This document shows positions 20,170 to 29,794 of a stretch of 64,000 nt of DNA, in pieces; the stretch's first letter is position 1; the number at the start of each line of letters is the position of its first letter. Origin of the DNA: Telmatospirillum sp. (GTDB taxonomy: Bacteria > Pseudomonadota > Alphaproteobacteria > Rhodospirillales > Magnetospirillaceae); NCBI GenBank assembly GCA_031291415.1, contig JARLJB010000024.1, forward strand, positions 1 through 64,000, written 5' to 3'. The notes below the pieces were generated by a model that saw nothing but the letters and a program-made list of their open reading frames with translations, did not search any database and was not told the origin of the DNA. Made by a program: the position numbers and the translations under genes.

Positions 20170-23100
20170 CAGACGAGCTCCATCGCTTTTTTGGTTTTGC
20201 GGGTCAGACGCTTCTCCACCGCCCGCAGGGCGACGTAGAAAACCGGGGTGAGGAAGAGTCCGAAGAAGGTGACTCCCAGCATGCCGGAGAACACCGCGAC
20301 GCCCATGGCGTGACGCATCTCGGCCCCGGCACCGGACGATATGACGAGCGGCACCACGCCCATGATGAAGGCGAAGGACGTCATCAGGATCGGCCGCAAG
20401 CGGAGCCGCGCCGCGGCAACCGCCGCCTCGACCGTCGTTTGCCCGGCCCGTTCGCTTTCCCGGGCGAACTCGACGATCAGAATGGCGTTCTTGCAGGCGA
20501 GACCGGCCAGCACGAACAGGCCGATCTGGGTGAAGATGTTGTTGTCGCCGCCGCTGAGCCAAACACCGGTGATCGCCGACAGCAGGCACATCGGGACAAT
20601 CAGGATGATCGCCAGAGGAAGAAACAGGCTTTCGTATTTTGCCGCCAGCACCAGAAACACCAGCAGCACGCAGATGGGAAATACCAGGACGGCAGTATTG
20701 CCGGCCAGAATCTGCTGATAGGTCAGTTCGGTCCATTCGAAGCTCATGCCCTTGGGCAACGTTTCCTCAAGAATCTTGATCATCGCCGCCTGGGCTTGTC
20801 CGGTCGAAAAGCCGGGGGCCGGCCCGCCGTTGAGATCGGCGGCGCGGAAATTGTTGTAGTGCATCGCACTTTCCGGCCCGGTGGTGTCCGAGACCCGCAC
20901 CATGGCCCCCAGCGGGACCATGGCGCCGGAGGCGTTGCGGGTCTGCAGCCGCAAGATATCGTCGGGCCGCGAGCGGAACTGCCGGTCGGCCTGGGCGATG
21001 ACCTGATAAGTGCGGCCGAATTTGTTGAAGTCGTTGACGTAAAGCGACCCAAGATAGATCTGCATGGTGTCGAAGACGTCCTGCACATCGACGCCCAATT
21101 GCATGGCCTTGGTACGGTCGAGATCGGCGTAGAGCTGGGGCACGTTTATCTCGTAGCTGGAAAACACGCCGGCCAGCTCCGGCGCTTTGCGGGCCTTGGC
21201 GACGACCGACTTCATCACCGCGTCGAGCGCCTGGTAACCGGCGTCGGTACGGTCCTCGACCTGCAGTTTGAAGCCTCCGATGGTTCCCAGGCCTTGAACC
21301 GGCGGCGGCGGGAAGATGGCGATGAAGGCGTCGCTGAGACCGGCGAATTTGCGCTGCAGGTTGGCCGCGATCGCCGCGCCGGACAGATCCTTGCCGGGAC
21401 GGACCTCGAACGGTTTCAAGGTCACGAAGACGATGCCGGCGCTGGCGCTGTTGATGAAGCCGTTGACTGACAGGCCGGGAAAGGCCACGGCGCTTTCGAC
21501 GCCGGGTTCCTTCAGGGCGATGTCGGTCATGGCGCGGATGACATGTTCCGTGCGGTCCAACGTCGCCCCGTCGGGCAATTGGGCGAAACTCACCAGATAT
21601 TGCTTGTCCTGCACCGGCACGAAACCCAGCGGCACTTGTTGGAACCCGACATAGGTGGCGGCCAGCAGCAGCAGATAGACGCCGACCGACAGCGATTTCC
21701 GCCCCAGCGCCCCCCGCACGCCCTTGCCATATCGGGTCGAGCTGCGATGGAAGAAACGGTTGAAGGCGTGGAAGAAGCGGCCGAACAACCGTTCCTCAAG
21801 CCGGGTCAGCCAGTCTTTCGGGGCATCGTGGGAACGCAGGAGAACGGCCGCCAGGGCCGGGCTCAGGGTCAGGGAATTGAAAGCCGAGACGATGGTCGAA
21901 AAGGCGATGGTCAGGGCGAACTGACGGTAAAACTGCCCGGTCAGACCGCTGATGAAGGCGATCGGAATGAAGACGGCGCAGAGAACCAGGGTGATGGCGA
22001 TGATCGGGCTGGTCACCTCGCCCATTGCCTTGACCGTCGCATCGCGCGGCTTCAAGCCGTCCTCGATGTTTCGTTCGACGTTTTCCACCACGACGATGGC
22101 GTCGTCGACGACGATGCCGATGGCCAGAACCAGCCCGAACAGCGACAGGGCGTTAATCGAAAAACCGAACAGATGCATGATGGCGAAGGTGCCGACGATC
22201 GACACCGGCACCGCCAGCAGCGGAATGATCGAAGCCCGCCAGGTCTGCAGGAAGACGATGACCACCAGAACCACCAGGGCCAGTGCTTCGAACAACGTAT
22301 GAATCACCGCCTCGATCGAACCGCGAACGAAGATCGTCGGGTCATAGACGATGGAATACTCCACCCCGTCGGGGAAATTCGTCTTTAGCTCGGCCATGGT
22401 CTTGCGGACCTGGTTGGAAATCTCGATGGCGTTCGATCCCGGCGCCTGGAACACCGGAATGGCCACCGCCGACTTGTTGTCGAGCAACGACCGGAGGCCG
22501 AATTCCGCCGCGTCGATTTCCACCCGCCCGATGTCCTTGAGGCGGGTGACCGCGCCGCTCGGATTGCGTTTGACGATCATCTCGCCGAATTGCTCGACGT
22601 CCTGCAGGCGCCCCTGCACATTGATCGGCAATTGCAGGTCGACGCCCTGACCATAGGGCGGCCCGCCAATCACGCCGGCCGACACCTGCACATTCTGATG
22701 GCGGACCGCCGCCACCACCTCTTGCGGCGTCAAACCGCGTTCCGCCACCTTCTCTGGATTAAGCCAGATCCGCATGGCGTAATCGCCCGATCCGAACAGC
22801 TGCACGCTGCCGACACCGCTGATCTTGGCTAGCTGATCCTTGACGTTGAGCAGCGCGTAGTTGCGCAGATAGAGCATGTCGTACCGGTTATTGGGCGACG
22901 TCAGATGGACCACCATCGTGAGATCGGGCGAGCTCTTGGTGGTGGTCACCCCCAGTTGCCGGGTGACGTCGGGCAGACGCGGCAGTGCCTGATTGACGCG
23001 GTTTTGCACCAATTGCTGGGCAAGATTGGCGTCTGTGCCAAGCTTGAAGGTCACAGTCAGGGTCAACAGGCCGTCAGACGAGGCTTGCGAGAACATGTAG

Positions 23101-23333
23101 AGCATGTCCTCGGTGCCGTTGATCTGTTCCTCGAGCGGCGTCGCCACGGTTTCGGCGATCACCTTTGGATTGGCGCCGGGAAACTGCGCCTTGACCACAA
23201 TGGTCGGCGGCACGACCTCCGGATATTCGGAAATCGGCAGCTGAAACATGGACGCCAGGCCGGCCAGGAAGATGACAACCGAAATCACCCCGGCAAAAAT
23301 CGGCCTGTCGATGAAGAATCGCGAGAGATTCAT
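20169..23333 (-). CDS. RND efflux pump, inner-membrane permease (HAE1 family)
   Basis: A 1054-residue proton-driven multidrug exporter of the AcrB/MexF type. The N-terminus MNLSRFFIDRPIFAGVISVV is characteristic, and twelve transmembrane helices and two large periplasmic loops are present. The proton-relay aspartates lie in GIVVDDAIVVVENVERN, about residues 401-417. Residue choice and spacing are closest to the MexF/BpeF/AdeG branch. The substrate range (for example chloramphenicol or quinolones in MexF) is not deducible. It lies 21 bases downstream of the adaptor gene and is coupled by a one-base overlap to the outer-membrane factor gene. Confidence 0.95.
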   Translation of the reverse strand: MNLSRFFIDRPIFAGVISVVIFLAGLASMFQLPISEYPEVVPPTIVVKAQFPGANPKVIAETVATPLEEQINGTEDMLYMFSQASSDGLLTLTVTFKLGTDANLAQQLVQNRVNQALPRLPDVTRQLGVTTTKSSPDLTMVVHLTSPNNRYDMLYLRNYALLNVKDQLAKISGVGSVQLFGSGDYAMRIWLNPEKVAERGLTPQEVVAAVRHQNVQVSAGVIGGPPYGQGVDLQLPINVQGRLQDVEQFGEMIVKRNPSGAVTRLKDIGRVEIDAAEFGLRSLLDNKSAVAIPVFQAPGSNAIEISNQVRKTMAELKTNFPDGVEYSIVYDPTIFVRGSIEAVIHTLFEALALVVLVVIVFLQTWRASIIPLLAVPVSIVGTFAIMHLFGFSINALSLFGLVLAIGIVVDDAIVVVENVERNIEDGLKPRDATVKAMGEVTSPIIAITLVLCAVFIPIAFISGLTGQFYRQFALTIAFSTIVSAFNSLTLSPALAAVLLRSHDAPKDWLTRLEERLFGRFFHAFNRFFHRSSTRYGKGVRGALGRKSLSVGVYLLLLAATYVGFQQVPLGFVPVQDKQYLVSFAQLPDGATLDRTEHVIRAMTDIALKEPGVESAVAFPGLSVNGFINSASAGIVFVTLKPFEVRPGKDLSGAAIAANLQRKFAGLSDAFIAIFPPPPVQGLGTIGGFKLQVEDRTDAGYQALDAVMKSVVAKARKAPELAGVFSSYEINVPQLYADLDRTKAMQLGVDVQDVFDTMQIYLGSLYVNDFNKFGRTYQVIAQADRQFRSRPDDILRLQTRNASGAMVPLGAMVRVSDTTGPESAMHYNNFRAADLNGGPAPGFSTGQAQAAMIKILEETLPKGMSFEWTELTYQQILAGNTAVLVFPICVLLVFLVLAAKYESLFLPLAIILIVPMCLLSAITGVWLSGGDNNIFTQIGLFVLAGLACKNAILIVEFARESERAGQTTVEAAVAAARLRLRPILMTSFAFIMGVVPLVISSGAGAEMRHAMGVAVFSGMLGVTFFGLFLTPVFYVALRAVEKRLTRKTKKAMELV

Positions 23334-23354
23334 TAGCTTTTCCGATCCGCTGGC

Positions 23355-24548
23355 TCAGTTGAGGCCGCTGACGTCGGCCGGCGATCGATCAGCCAGACTT
23401 TCCTTCGGTTCGACGATTGCCTCGGGCCGCACATGCTGAACGCCGTCGACAATGACGCGGTCGCCCGCCTGCACGCCTTTCAAGGCAATGCGCTCGGAGG
23501 CGATTTGCTGTCCCAGTTCGACTTCCCGGTAAGCCACGCGATTGTCGCCGCCGACCACATAGACGAATTTCTTGCTCTGATCGAAGCCGAGCGCGCGATT
23601 GGGAATCAGCAACTGGTCGCGAGCCACGCCACTGGCCATTTTGACCGATACGAACATGCCGGGAACCAGGGCGCCGTCGGCGTTGTCGAATTTGGCCCGT
23701 GCCCGGATGGTCCCGCTGGTGGCGTCAAGCCGGTTGTCGAAGCTGTCGATATGGCCCTGATAGACATGATCGGTATCGCCCTGGGCGAAGATCTGCACGG
23801 GGATGCGGCGTTCCTGCTCGCGGCCATTGGCATAGTCGCGGACGCTTTGCAGATAGGTCTGCTCGTCAACGTCGAAATCGGCATAGATGGTCCGGTTGGC
23901 GACCACGGTGGTCAACAGCGGCGCCGCCCCCCCGATCTGTACCAGATTGCCGAGCGTGATCTCGGCATGGCTGGCCCGTCCGTCGATCGGCGAGCGCACC
24001 GTGGCATGTTCGAGGTCGAGCGAAGCCTGTTTGAGAGCGGCCTCGGCGGCTTGCACCTCGGCGGCGGCAACCCGGTTGGCGTTGGCCCGCTCATCGTAGA
24101 TCCGCTGGGCGATGGCTTCGGATGCCTTGAGACCGGCGGCGCGATCGAGCTCCAGCTTGGCGAACTGAGCGTTGGTACGGGCCGACGCCAGATTGGCCTC
24201 GGCCTTGGACACCGCCGCCTCATAGGGGCGCGGATCGATGATGAAGAGGATGTCGCCGGCCTTGACGGTCTGCCCATCCTCGAATTTGACGGCGGTAATG
24301 CGGCCGCTGACCTCCGGCCTTATCTCCACCGAATCGACGGCATGCAGGCGACCGGAAAAGTCCGACCAGGACCGGACCTTTTGCGGCGCCAAAGTCTGCA
24401 CGGTCACCGGAACGGCGGGATTGGCCGGAGCGGAAGTCTGGCTGGCGCCGGTACTTCCGGCGGTGTAGAGGCCGCCGGCGATGACCAGCGTGAGAATCGT
24501 GCCACCGATCAAAGGGCGGCTGGTAAGTGTCGTCGTCCTGATCTTCAT
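23355..24548 (-). CDS. RND efflux periplasmic adaptor (membrane fusion protein)
   Basis: A 397-residue HlyD/AcrA-type adaptor linking pump to outer-membrane duct. An N-terminal hydrophobic segment (residues 9-30) serves as signal or anchor. Then come the barrel-sandwich/lipoyl half motif (SGRLHAVDSVEIRPEVSGRI), a coiled-coil hairpin rich in Ala/Glu, the second lipoyl half (ATVRSPIDGRASHAEITLGNLV) and a beta-barrel. The start is placed at ATG 24548 with GGGGAC eight bases upstream; fourteen extra in-frame codons upstream are unlikely to be translated. First gene of the operon, transcribed divergently from an HxlR regulator. Confidence 0.93.
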   Translation of the reverse strand: MKIRTTTLTSRPLIGGTILTLVIAGGLYTAGSTGASQTSAPANPAVPVTVQTLAPQKVRSWSDFSGRLHAVDSVEIRPEVSGRITAVKFEDGQTVKAGDILFIIDPRPYEAAVSKAEANLASARTNAQFAKLELDRAAGLKASEAIAQRIYDERANANRVAAAEVQAAEAALKQASLDLEHATVRSPIDGRASHAEITLGNLVQIGGAAPLLTTVVANRTIYADFDVDEQTYLQSVRDYANGREQERRIPVQIFAQGDTDHVYQGHIDSFDNRLDATSGTIRARAKFDNADGALVPGMFVSVKMASGVARDQLLIPNRALGFDQSKKFVYVVGGDNRVAYREVELGQQIASERIALKGVQAGDRVIVDGVQHVRPEAIVEPKESLADRSPADVSGLN

Positions 24549-24639
24549 TTTGAAGTCCCCGTTACGGCGGGCACCGGATGTCGATGCCACGAGAAAAGCG
24601 TTGAACGACGATATCGGCCTTGATTTCGAATGGACAAGT

Positions 24640-24657
24640 ACCTACCTTTTTGTAAGT
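24640..24657. promoter_or_regulatory. Candidate HxlR operator in the divergent efflux promoter
   Basis: ACCTAC-N6-GTAAGT is an inverted repeat with one mismatch, about 90 bases upstream of the adaptor start and 34 bases before the hxlR-type start. ACTTAC/GTAAGT-like dyads are used by HxlR regulators such as the QorR group, as I recall. The position between the divergent genes suits autoregulation and pump repression. Confidence 0.45.
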
Positions 24658-24690
24658 GGTAAGCATTTTTTTGCGGGAGAGAAACGCCCG

Positions 24691-25083
24691 ATGGCGGAAA
24701 AAACCTATTGTTGCGGGCTGGAGGCGGCCTTGGACGTCATTGGCGGGAAATGGAAGGTCATGGTGCTGTGGGCCTTGCACCCGCGTCCGCACCGGTTCGG
24801 CGAGCTGCGCCGCGCCATCCCCGGCATCAGCGAAAAAATGCTGATTCAGAACCTGAAGGAAATGGAGGCGGACGGCATCGTCACGCGACAGGATTTCAAG
24901 GAAATCCCCCCGCGCGTCGAATATGCGGTGACGTCGTTCGGGAGGTCGTTGTGCGAGGCGCTCAGTCCGCTCTGTGAATGGGGACAGTCGCATATGGCGC
25001 GGATCGAGACCTGCAAAGAGAGCCGCGACAAGGTCCGGGCGGAAAAGGCGACCGACACCGACGTCGAAAATCTGCAGAACTGA
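24691..25083 (+). CDS. HxlR-family transcriptional regulator
   Basis: A 130-residue winged-helix regulator of the HxlR type, recognisable from CGLEAALDVIGGKWKVMVLWAL, then FGELRRAIPGISEKMLIQNLKEMEADGIV, and RVEYAVTSFGRSL. It has adjacent cysteines at residues 7-8. Several HxlR proteins sense electrophiles or disulfide stress through an N-terminal cysteine, so redox sensing is possible. The start is ATG 24691 with GGGAGAG about ten bases upstream; longer upstream frames run into the operator. Divergent from the RND operon, so most likely its local repressor or activator. Confidence 0.9.
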   Translation: MAEKTYCCGLEAALDVIGGKWKVMVLWALHPRPHRFGELRRAIPGISEKMLIQNLKEMEADGIVTRQDFKEIPPRVEYAVTSFGRSLCEALSPLCEWGQSHMARIETCKESRDKVRAEKATDTDVENLQN

Positions 25084-25109
25084 TGAATAGGATCGGAGAC
25101 CCGCCCGTC

Positions 25110-25610
25110 ATGTCTGTCGAAGACGATCTGTACCGCATCGCACAGCAGGAACAGCGCCTGCAATTCGATCGTTTCAACCCGGACGTGGCCTGGGATATCG
25201 GTTGCCGTCTCAGGGAAACGGCGCAAGCACATGACGCCGCGGTGGCCATTGATGTCTCATTGCCCGGCCAGCAGCTGTTCTATTTCGCCATGCCCGGCAC
25301 CAGCCCCAACAACGCCGACTGGGTTCGCCGCAAGCGCAACACCGTCTTGCGGTTCTTCCGCAGTTCCTATGCCACCGGTCTTCTGATGTCGCAGCGGCAG
25401 ACGACGCTGGCCGCCGCCTACGGTCTCGACTTCCGCGACTACGCCGATCACGGCGGAAGCTTTCCCCTTCAGGTGGCGGGCCAAGGCTGCATCGGGGCGG
25501 TCACCGTGTCCGGCTTGCCGCAGCGCGATGACCATTCCCTGGTTGCCGAAGCGTTGGCCGGACTGCTCGGCCACGACATCGCCGACATTGCGCTCGCGCC
25601 TGAAGAGTGA
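25110..25610 (+). CDS. UPF0303 / heme-degrading-domain (HbpS-like) family protein
   Basis: A 166-residue cytoplasmic protein of the UPF0303 group, which shares the GlcG/HbpS fold and is often annotated as heme-degrading domain protein. Motifs include AVAIDVSLPGQQLFYFAMPGTSPNNADWVRRK and the C-terminal GCIGAVTVSGLPQRDDH. The start is taken as ATG 25110 (MSVEDDLYRIAQQEQRLQF), where family similarity begins; an alternative ATG at 25083 overlaps the stop of the HxlR gene. It sits directly downstream of hxlR and 49 bases before a Gfo/Idh/MocA gene on the same strand. The biochemical role of this family is poorly known. Confidence 0.8.
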   Translation: MSVEDDLYRIAQQEQRLQFDRFNPDVAWDIGCRLRETAQAHDAAVAIDVSLPGQQLFYFAMPGTSPNNADWVRRKRNTVLRFFRSSYATGLLMSQRQTTLAAAYGLDFRDYADHGGSFPLQVAGQGCIGAVTVSGLPQRDDHSLVAEALAGLLGHDIADIALAPEE

Positions 25611-25659
25611 TCGCACGAACACCGACTTGTCAGCCTGGCATGAGCGAGGAATCAAGACC

Positions 25660-26655
25660 ATGAAGGAAATCCGTTGGGGCATCATCGGCTGCGGCGACGT
25701 CACCGAGGTGAAAAGCGGTCCGGCTTTTGCCAAGGCGACCAACTCGACGCTCGTCGCGGTCATGCGCCGCAACAGCGCCCTGGCCGAGGACTATGCCCGC
25801 CGCCACGGCGTCCCCCGCTGGCATGACGATGCCGAGGCGATCATTGGGGCGCCCGACATCGATGCCGTCTACATCGCGACGCGACCGGACAGCCACCACG
25901 ACTACACTCTGCGGTGCGCGAAGGCCGGCAAGGCGGTCTACGTCGAAAAGCCGATGGCCATGACCCACGCCCAATGCCAGGAGATGGTTGCCGCCTGCAA
26001 AGCTGCGAATGTGCCGCTTTTCGTCGCCTACTATCGGCGCGCCATGCCCTACATGCTGAAGGTCAAGGACCTGCTCGACGGCGGCGCCATCGGTCGCGTG
26101 GCAGCCGTGCAGGTCCGTCACTTCGCCCGTCTGCCACCGGTTGGCGAACGAACCGGCGGGACGCTGCCCTGGCGGGTCGACCCGGCTTTCGGCAATGGTG
26201 GCATCTTCTTCGAAACGGTCTGCCACGCCATCGATATTCTCGATTTCTTTTTTGGAGAGATCACCGGGACGCGAGGCTTCGCCGCCAATGTCGCCGGTGC
26301 CTACCCGCCCGAGGACACCGTCACCGCCAGCTTCGCCTTTGCCTCCGGTGTAACCGGTTGCGGCCTGTGGTGTTTCGCCACCGATCGCGAGTCCGACGAG
26401 ATCGAGGTGGTCGGAACCGATGGCAGTCTTTCCTTCCATCCCTTCTCGTTCCTGCCGATCCGCCTGACCCGTGCAAGCGAGGTCAGCGAATTTCCCATCG
26501 TCAACCCGAACCATGTGCAGCAGCCGCTGATCCAGACCATCGTCAACGAGTTGAATGGTGTCGGCCGCTGTCCCAGCACCGGCCTGTCGGCGGCCCGCAC
26601 GGCCCGGGTGATCGAGGAAATTCTCAAGGATTACCAGGCTGCCGTGCGGCGATAG
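25660..26655 (+). CDS. Gfo/Idh/MocA-family NAD(P)-dependent oxidoreductase
   Basis: A 331-residue sugar/inositol dehydrogenase-like enzyme. The N-terminal Rossmann motif is WGIIGCGDV. The family EKP triad is seen as YVEKPMAMT, which positions cofactor and substrate, and a C-terminal alpha/beta domain carries GNGGIFFETVCHAIDILDFF with the usual GG..D..H pattern. Substrate unknown. The start is ATG 25660 with GAGGA upstream; the open frame reaches back into the previous gene but without similarity. Probably co-transcribed with the UPF0303 gene. Confidence 0.9.
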   Translation: MKEIRWGIIGCGDVTEVKSGPAFAKATNSTLVAVMRRNSALAEDYARRHGVPRWHDDAEAIIGAPDIDAVYIATRPDSHHDYTLRCAKAGKAVYVEKPMAMTHAQCQEMVAACKAANVPLFVAYYRRAMPYMLKVKDLLDGGAIGRVAAVQVRHFARLPPVGERTGGTLPWRVDPAFGNGGIFFETVCHAIDILDFFFGEITGTRGFAANVAGAYPPEDTVTASFAFASGVTGCGLWCFATDRESDEIEVVGTDGSLSFHPFSFLPIRLTRASEVSEFPIVNPNHVQQPLIQTIVNELNGVGRCPSTGLSAARTARVIEEILKDYQAAVRR

Positions 26656-26656
26656 A

Positions 26657-27568
26657 TCAGTCGGTGCGCTGTGCCGGCGGCAGCAGCGTCAGGAAAGCGC
26701 CGGCGGCGGCACTGACCGGTTCGTCGCGCCCGGCAAAGACCACGACCATTTCCCAGCAGATTTCAGGGGGAGCCAACCGGGCGAAGGCCACCGATCCCGG
26801 GGCGTTGGACAGCGACCCGGCCGCCTGGACGATTCGTTCGGGGACCAGGGCTATCCCCAGGCCGAAAGAAACCAGATCGAGCAACGTTCGCATGTCATTG
26901 ACCTCGAAGGCGACATGGCGATCGACGTTCGCCTCGGCGAAGGCATGATCGACCAATTGGCGATTTCCCCATTCCGGCTGAAAATCGACGAAGGTGGCGC
27001 CGCCAAGATCGGCCAGTGCCAGGTTCTGCTGGCCGGAAAGCGAGTGGGACGGCGCGCAGGCGACGACCAACGGCTCACAGACATAGAGCCGGCTGTTCAC
27101 CCCCTCCGGTTCGACGCCGTAGACGGGGACGAAAGCGACATCGAGCCGGCCATCGCGGACCTTGCCGCACAGTGTCGGCGCCGCCCCCTGGCATAGACGG
27201 ATCTCGATGCCCGGATAAATGTCGTGAAACTGTGACAGCAAAGCCGGCAGGTCGACGAAAGGCGACAAAGTTTGCGCCATGCCGATGGAAAGCCGGCCCC
27301 GCTGCAGACCCTGAACCGCCAGGACGGCCTCCTTCGCCTTGCGGACCGCGGCCAGGACACGCTGCGCCTCCGGCAACAGGACACGGCCGGCAACGGTCAG
27401 ATCGACGCGGCGGGTGCTGCGCAGAAAAAGATCGACGCCCAGCTCTTCCTCAAGAGTCCGGACCGAGGTCGACAGTCCGGACTGAACGATGTTCAGACGC
27501 CGGGCCGCACGCGTGAAGTGCTGTTCCTCGGCCACCGCCAGGAAATGTTCCAACTGACGCAGCTCCAC
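26657..27568 (-). CDS. LysR-family transcriptional regulator
   Basis: A 303-residue regulator with an N-terminal winged helix-turn-helix (ELRQLEHFLAVAEEQHFTRAARRLN) and a type 2 periplasmic-binding-protein-like effector domain. I take GTG 27568 (VELRQLEHF) as start because LysR similarity begins at once there. The frame extends 34 codons upstream to GTG 27670 with an atypical Ala/Pro-rich lead. It is divergent from the aldo-keto reductase gene, and LysR proteins commonly control the divergent neighbour. Its 3' end abuts the Gfo/Idh/MocA gene (one base between the stops). Confidence 0.88.
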   Translation of the reverse strand: MELRQLEHFLAVAEEQHFTRAARRLNIVQSGLSTSVRTLEEELGVDLFLRSTRRVDLTVAGRVLLPEAQRVLAAVRKAKEAVLAVQGLQRGRLSIGMAQTLSPFVDLPALLSQFHDIYPGIEIRLCQGAAPTLCGKVRDGRLDVAFVPVYGVEPEGVNSRLYVCEPLVVACAPSHSLSGQQNLALADLGGATFVDFQPEWGNRQLVDHAFAEANVDRHVAFEVNDMRTLLDLVSFGLGIALVPERIVQAAGSLSNAPGSVAFARLAPPEICWEMVVVFAGRDEPVSAAAGAFLTLLPPAQRTD

Positions 27569-27762
27569 CTGAGCCTCCTTCGGATGACAGGGCGCCTCTG
27601 CTCCGCTTTCGGCGGGCTCAGGCGCCGCTCGGGTCTTAAGTGCGTGGAACGATTGTTCCGTCTCGGGCACTAATCCCTCTCAATGATTAATCTGATTAGA
27701 ATATTTTATTGGACAGATCAATATGCAGGCCGCACTTTTTTCATCCGGCAATGGAGAGACAA

Positions 27763-28791
27763 ATGACCGAGACACCCCTCCCAACCCGTCGGCTGGGCAC
27801 GACGGACATGAACATCACGCGCGTCGGTTTCGGCGCCTGGGCAATCGGCGGCGGCGACTGGGCCTATGGCTGGGGCAAACAAGACGACAGCCAGTCGATC
27901 AGCGCCATCCGCCACGCAGTCGAGCGCGGCATCAACTGGGTCGACACCGCGGCCGTTTACGGCCTTGGCCATTCCGAAGAGGTGGTCGCCGAAGCCTTGC
28001 GCGGCATTCCGGCCGATCGTCGCCCGCTGGTTTTCACCAAATGCGGTCTCGTTTGGGATGACGCCGACCATGCGGCGGCGCCAAAACGCGTCGGACAACC
28101 GGCCAGCCTGCGTCGGGAAGCCGAAAATTCCCTGCGGCGTCTTGGCGTTGAGCGCATCGATCTTTATCAGATGCATTGGCCGACCGACGACGGCACTGCT
28201 CTTGAAGATTATTGGCAAACCCTTCTCGATCTGAAGAGCGAAGGCAAGGTCCGGGCTGTCGGATTGTCGAACCATTCGGCGGCGCAGTTGACGGTGGCCG
28301 AGACGGTTGGCCATGTCGATACCCTGCAGCCGCCGTTTTCTGCGATCCGCCGCGATTCGGCCGCAGCTGAACTGCCTTGGTGCCTGACCCACGAAACGGG
28401 CGTTATCGTCTATTCGCCGATGCAATCCGGCCTGCTGTCCGGCGGTTTCACCGCCGAACGCGCCAAGGCCCTGCCGGAGAACGACTGGCGGTCGCGCAAT
28501 CCGCAGTTCACCGGCGAAAAGCTCACGCAAAATCTGGCGTTGGTCGACGCTCTGCGGCCGATTGCGGCGCGTCACGACGTGTCGGTCGGCGCCGTGGCCA
28601 TTGCCTGGGCGCTGGCTTGGCCGGGCATTACCGGCACGATCGTCGGCGCCCGCAGCCCGCAGCAGGTGGACGGCTGGCTGGCCGCCGCCGGCTTGCGGCT
28701 CGATCCCGAGGATCTTCGCGCCGTCACCGACGCTTTGACCGCCACCGGCGCCGGCAGCGGACCGCTTCATCCGGTGCAACCAGAGGCCTGA
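27763..28791 (+). CDS. Aldo/keto reductase
   Basis: A 342-residue TIM-barrel NADPH-dependent oxidoreductase. The catalytic tetrad is visible as D and Y in WVDTAAVYGLGHSE, K in VFTKCGLVWDD, and H in YQMHWP. The C-terminal cofactor segment GTIVGARSPQQVDGWLAAAG is typical. Substrate unknown. The start is ATG 27763 with GGAGAG six bases before; an 18-codon upstream extension from 27709 is unlikely. Divergently transcribed from the LysR gene, which may regulate it. Confidence 0.92.
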   Translation: MTETPLPTRRLGTTDMNITRVGFGAWAIGGGDWAYGWGKQDDSQSISAIRHAVERGINWVDTAAVYGLGHSEEVVAEALRGIPADRRPLVFTKCGLVWDDADHAAAPKRVGQPASLRREAENSLRRLGVERIDLYQMHWPTDDGTALEDYWQTLLDLKSEGKVRAVGLSNHSAAQLTVAETVGHVDTLQPPFSAIRRDSAAAELPWCLTHETGVIVYSPMQSGLLSGGFTAERAKALPENDWRSRNPQFTGEKLTQNLALVDALRPIAARHDVSVGAVAIAWALAWPGITGTIVGARSPQQVDGWLAAAGLRLDPEDLRAVTDALTATGAGSGPLHPVQPEA

Positions 28792-28909
28792 TTGGTCAGG
28801 TGGCCGAAGAACCTTGAAGGCCGGCGCGACGAAGTGTAAGGAATTCCGTCTCAGAGCGAACCGAGGGGCCGCCGATCGGCCCTTCGCGGGAAATGGATAT
28901 CCTTAAGTC

Positions 28910-29779
28910 ATGCGTTTCTTCGACCTCGCCGGCCTTTTGCTGGTTCAGCTGGTATGGGGGTTCCATTGGGCCGTCCTGAAATTCGGACTGAAGGAGTTCC
29001 CCACCCTTTTGCTGATGGGCATGCGCTTTGCGGCCGTCGCCGCCCTGCTCTGTCCTTTTTTTCGCATATCGCGCCGACAGGTTCTGCCCATCCTCGGACT
29101 GTCGCTGACCTTCGGATCGCTCAATTTCGGTTTGATGTATGCCGGCGTTGCCCATCTCGACGCCAGCACCTCGGCGATCATCGGCCAGGCGCAGGTGCCG
29201 TTTTCGGCCATCCTGGCGGCCTATTTCTACAATGACCGCTTCGGCTGGCGCCGCCTGATCGGTCTGGCGCTGTCGTTCCTCGGGATCATCCTGATCGTTG
29301 GGGAGCCGCGCGTCGGCGGCAATTTCCTCTGGGTGGCCTGTATCCTGGGGTCGGCTCTGGCCGCCGCCATCGGCAATATTCAGATCAAGACCTTGGGACC
29401 GATCAGCAGCTTCGCCCTCTCCGGCTGGGTTTCCCTGTTCACTGCGCCGCAGCTTCTGCTGCTGTCCCTGCTCATGGAGAACGGCCAATGGACAGCCATC
29501 ACCAACGCCACATGGCACGGCTGGAGTTCGCTCAGTTACACCGTTTTCGTCATCTCGATCGGCAGCTATTACGTCTGGTATCCGGTGATTCGGCGGTATC
29601 CGCTCAATCAGGTGATGCCCTTCACGCTGCTGGTTCCGGTTTTCGGCGTCGTCTCCGGCATCCTGATGTTGGGCGAAAAGCTCAACCTGCAGACCTTCCT
29701 GGGCAGTATCGCCACCATCGCCGGAGTCGCCATCATCGTCCTGCGACGCGCCCCCAAAGTGGTGTCCGATGAGAGCTGA
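28910..29779 (+). CDS. EamA/DMT-family transporter
   Basis: A 289-residue, ten-helix exporter-type membrane protein with two EamA repeats. The N-terminus LAGLLLVQLVWGFHWAVLKFGL and the mid-protein GEPRVGGNFLWV segment resemble the paralogue at 4796-5677, and the O-acetylserine/cysteine exporter branch of the family is a possible relative. The ATG at 28910 lacks a strong ribosome site, so the start is only moderately certain. It ends 15 bases from the convergent TetR gene. Substrate unknown. Confidence 0.88.
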   Translation: MRFFDLAGLLLVQLVWGFHWAVLKFGLKEFPTLLLMGMRFAAVAALLCPFFRISRRQVLPILGLSLTFGSLNFGLMYAGVAHLDASTSAIIGQAQVPFSAILAAYFYNDRFGWRRLIGLALSFLGIILIVGEPRVGGNFLWVACILGSALAAAIGNIQIKTLGPISSFALSGWVSLFTAPQLLLLSLLMENGQWTAITNATWHGWSSLSYTVFVISIGSYYVWYPVIRRYPLNQVMPFTLLVPVFGVVSGILMLGEKLNLQTFLGSIATIAGVAIIVLRRAPKVVSDES

Positions 29780-29794
29780 CTGACCGCGGCCCTT

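Noticed and set aside
20170..20736. Upstream extension of the outer-membrane factor frame
   Set aside because: It lies wholly inside the RND pump gene in another frame; the lipoprotein signal starts at ATG 20169.
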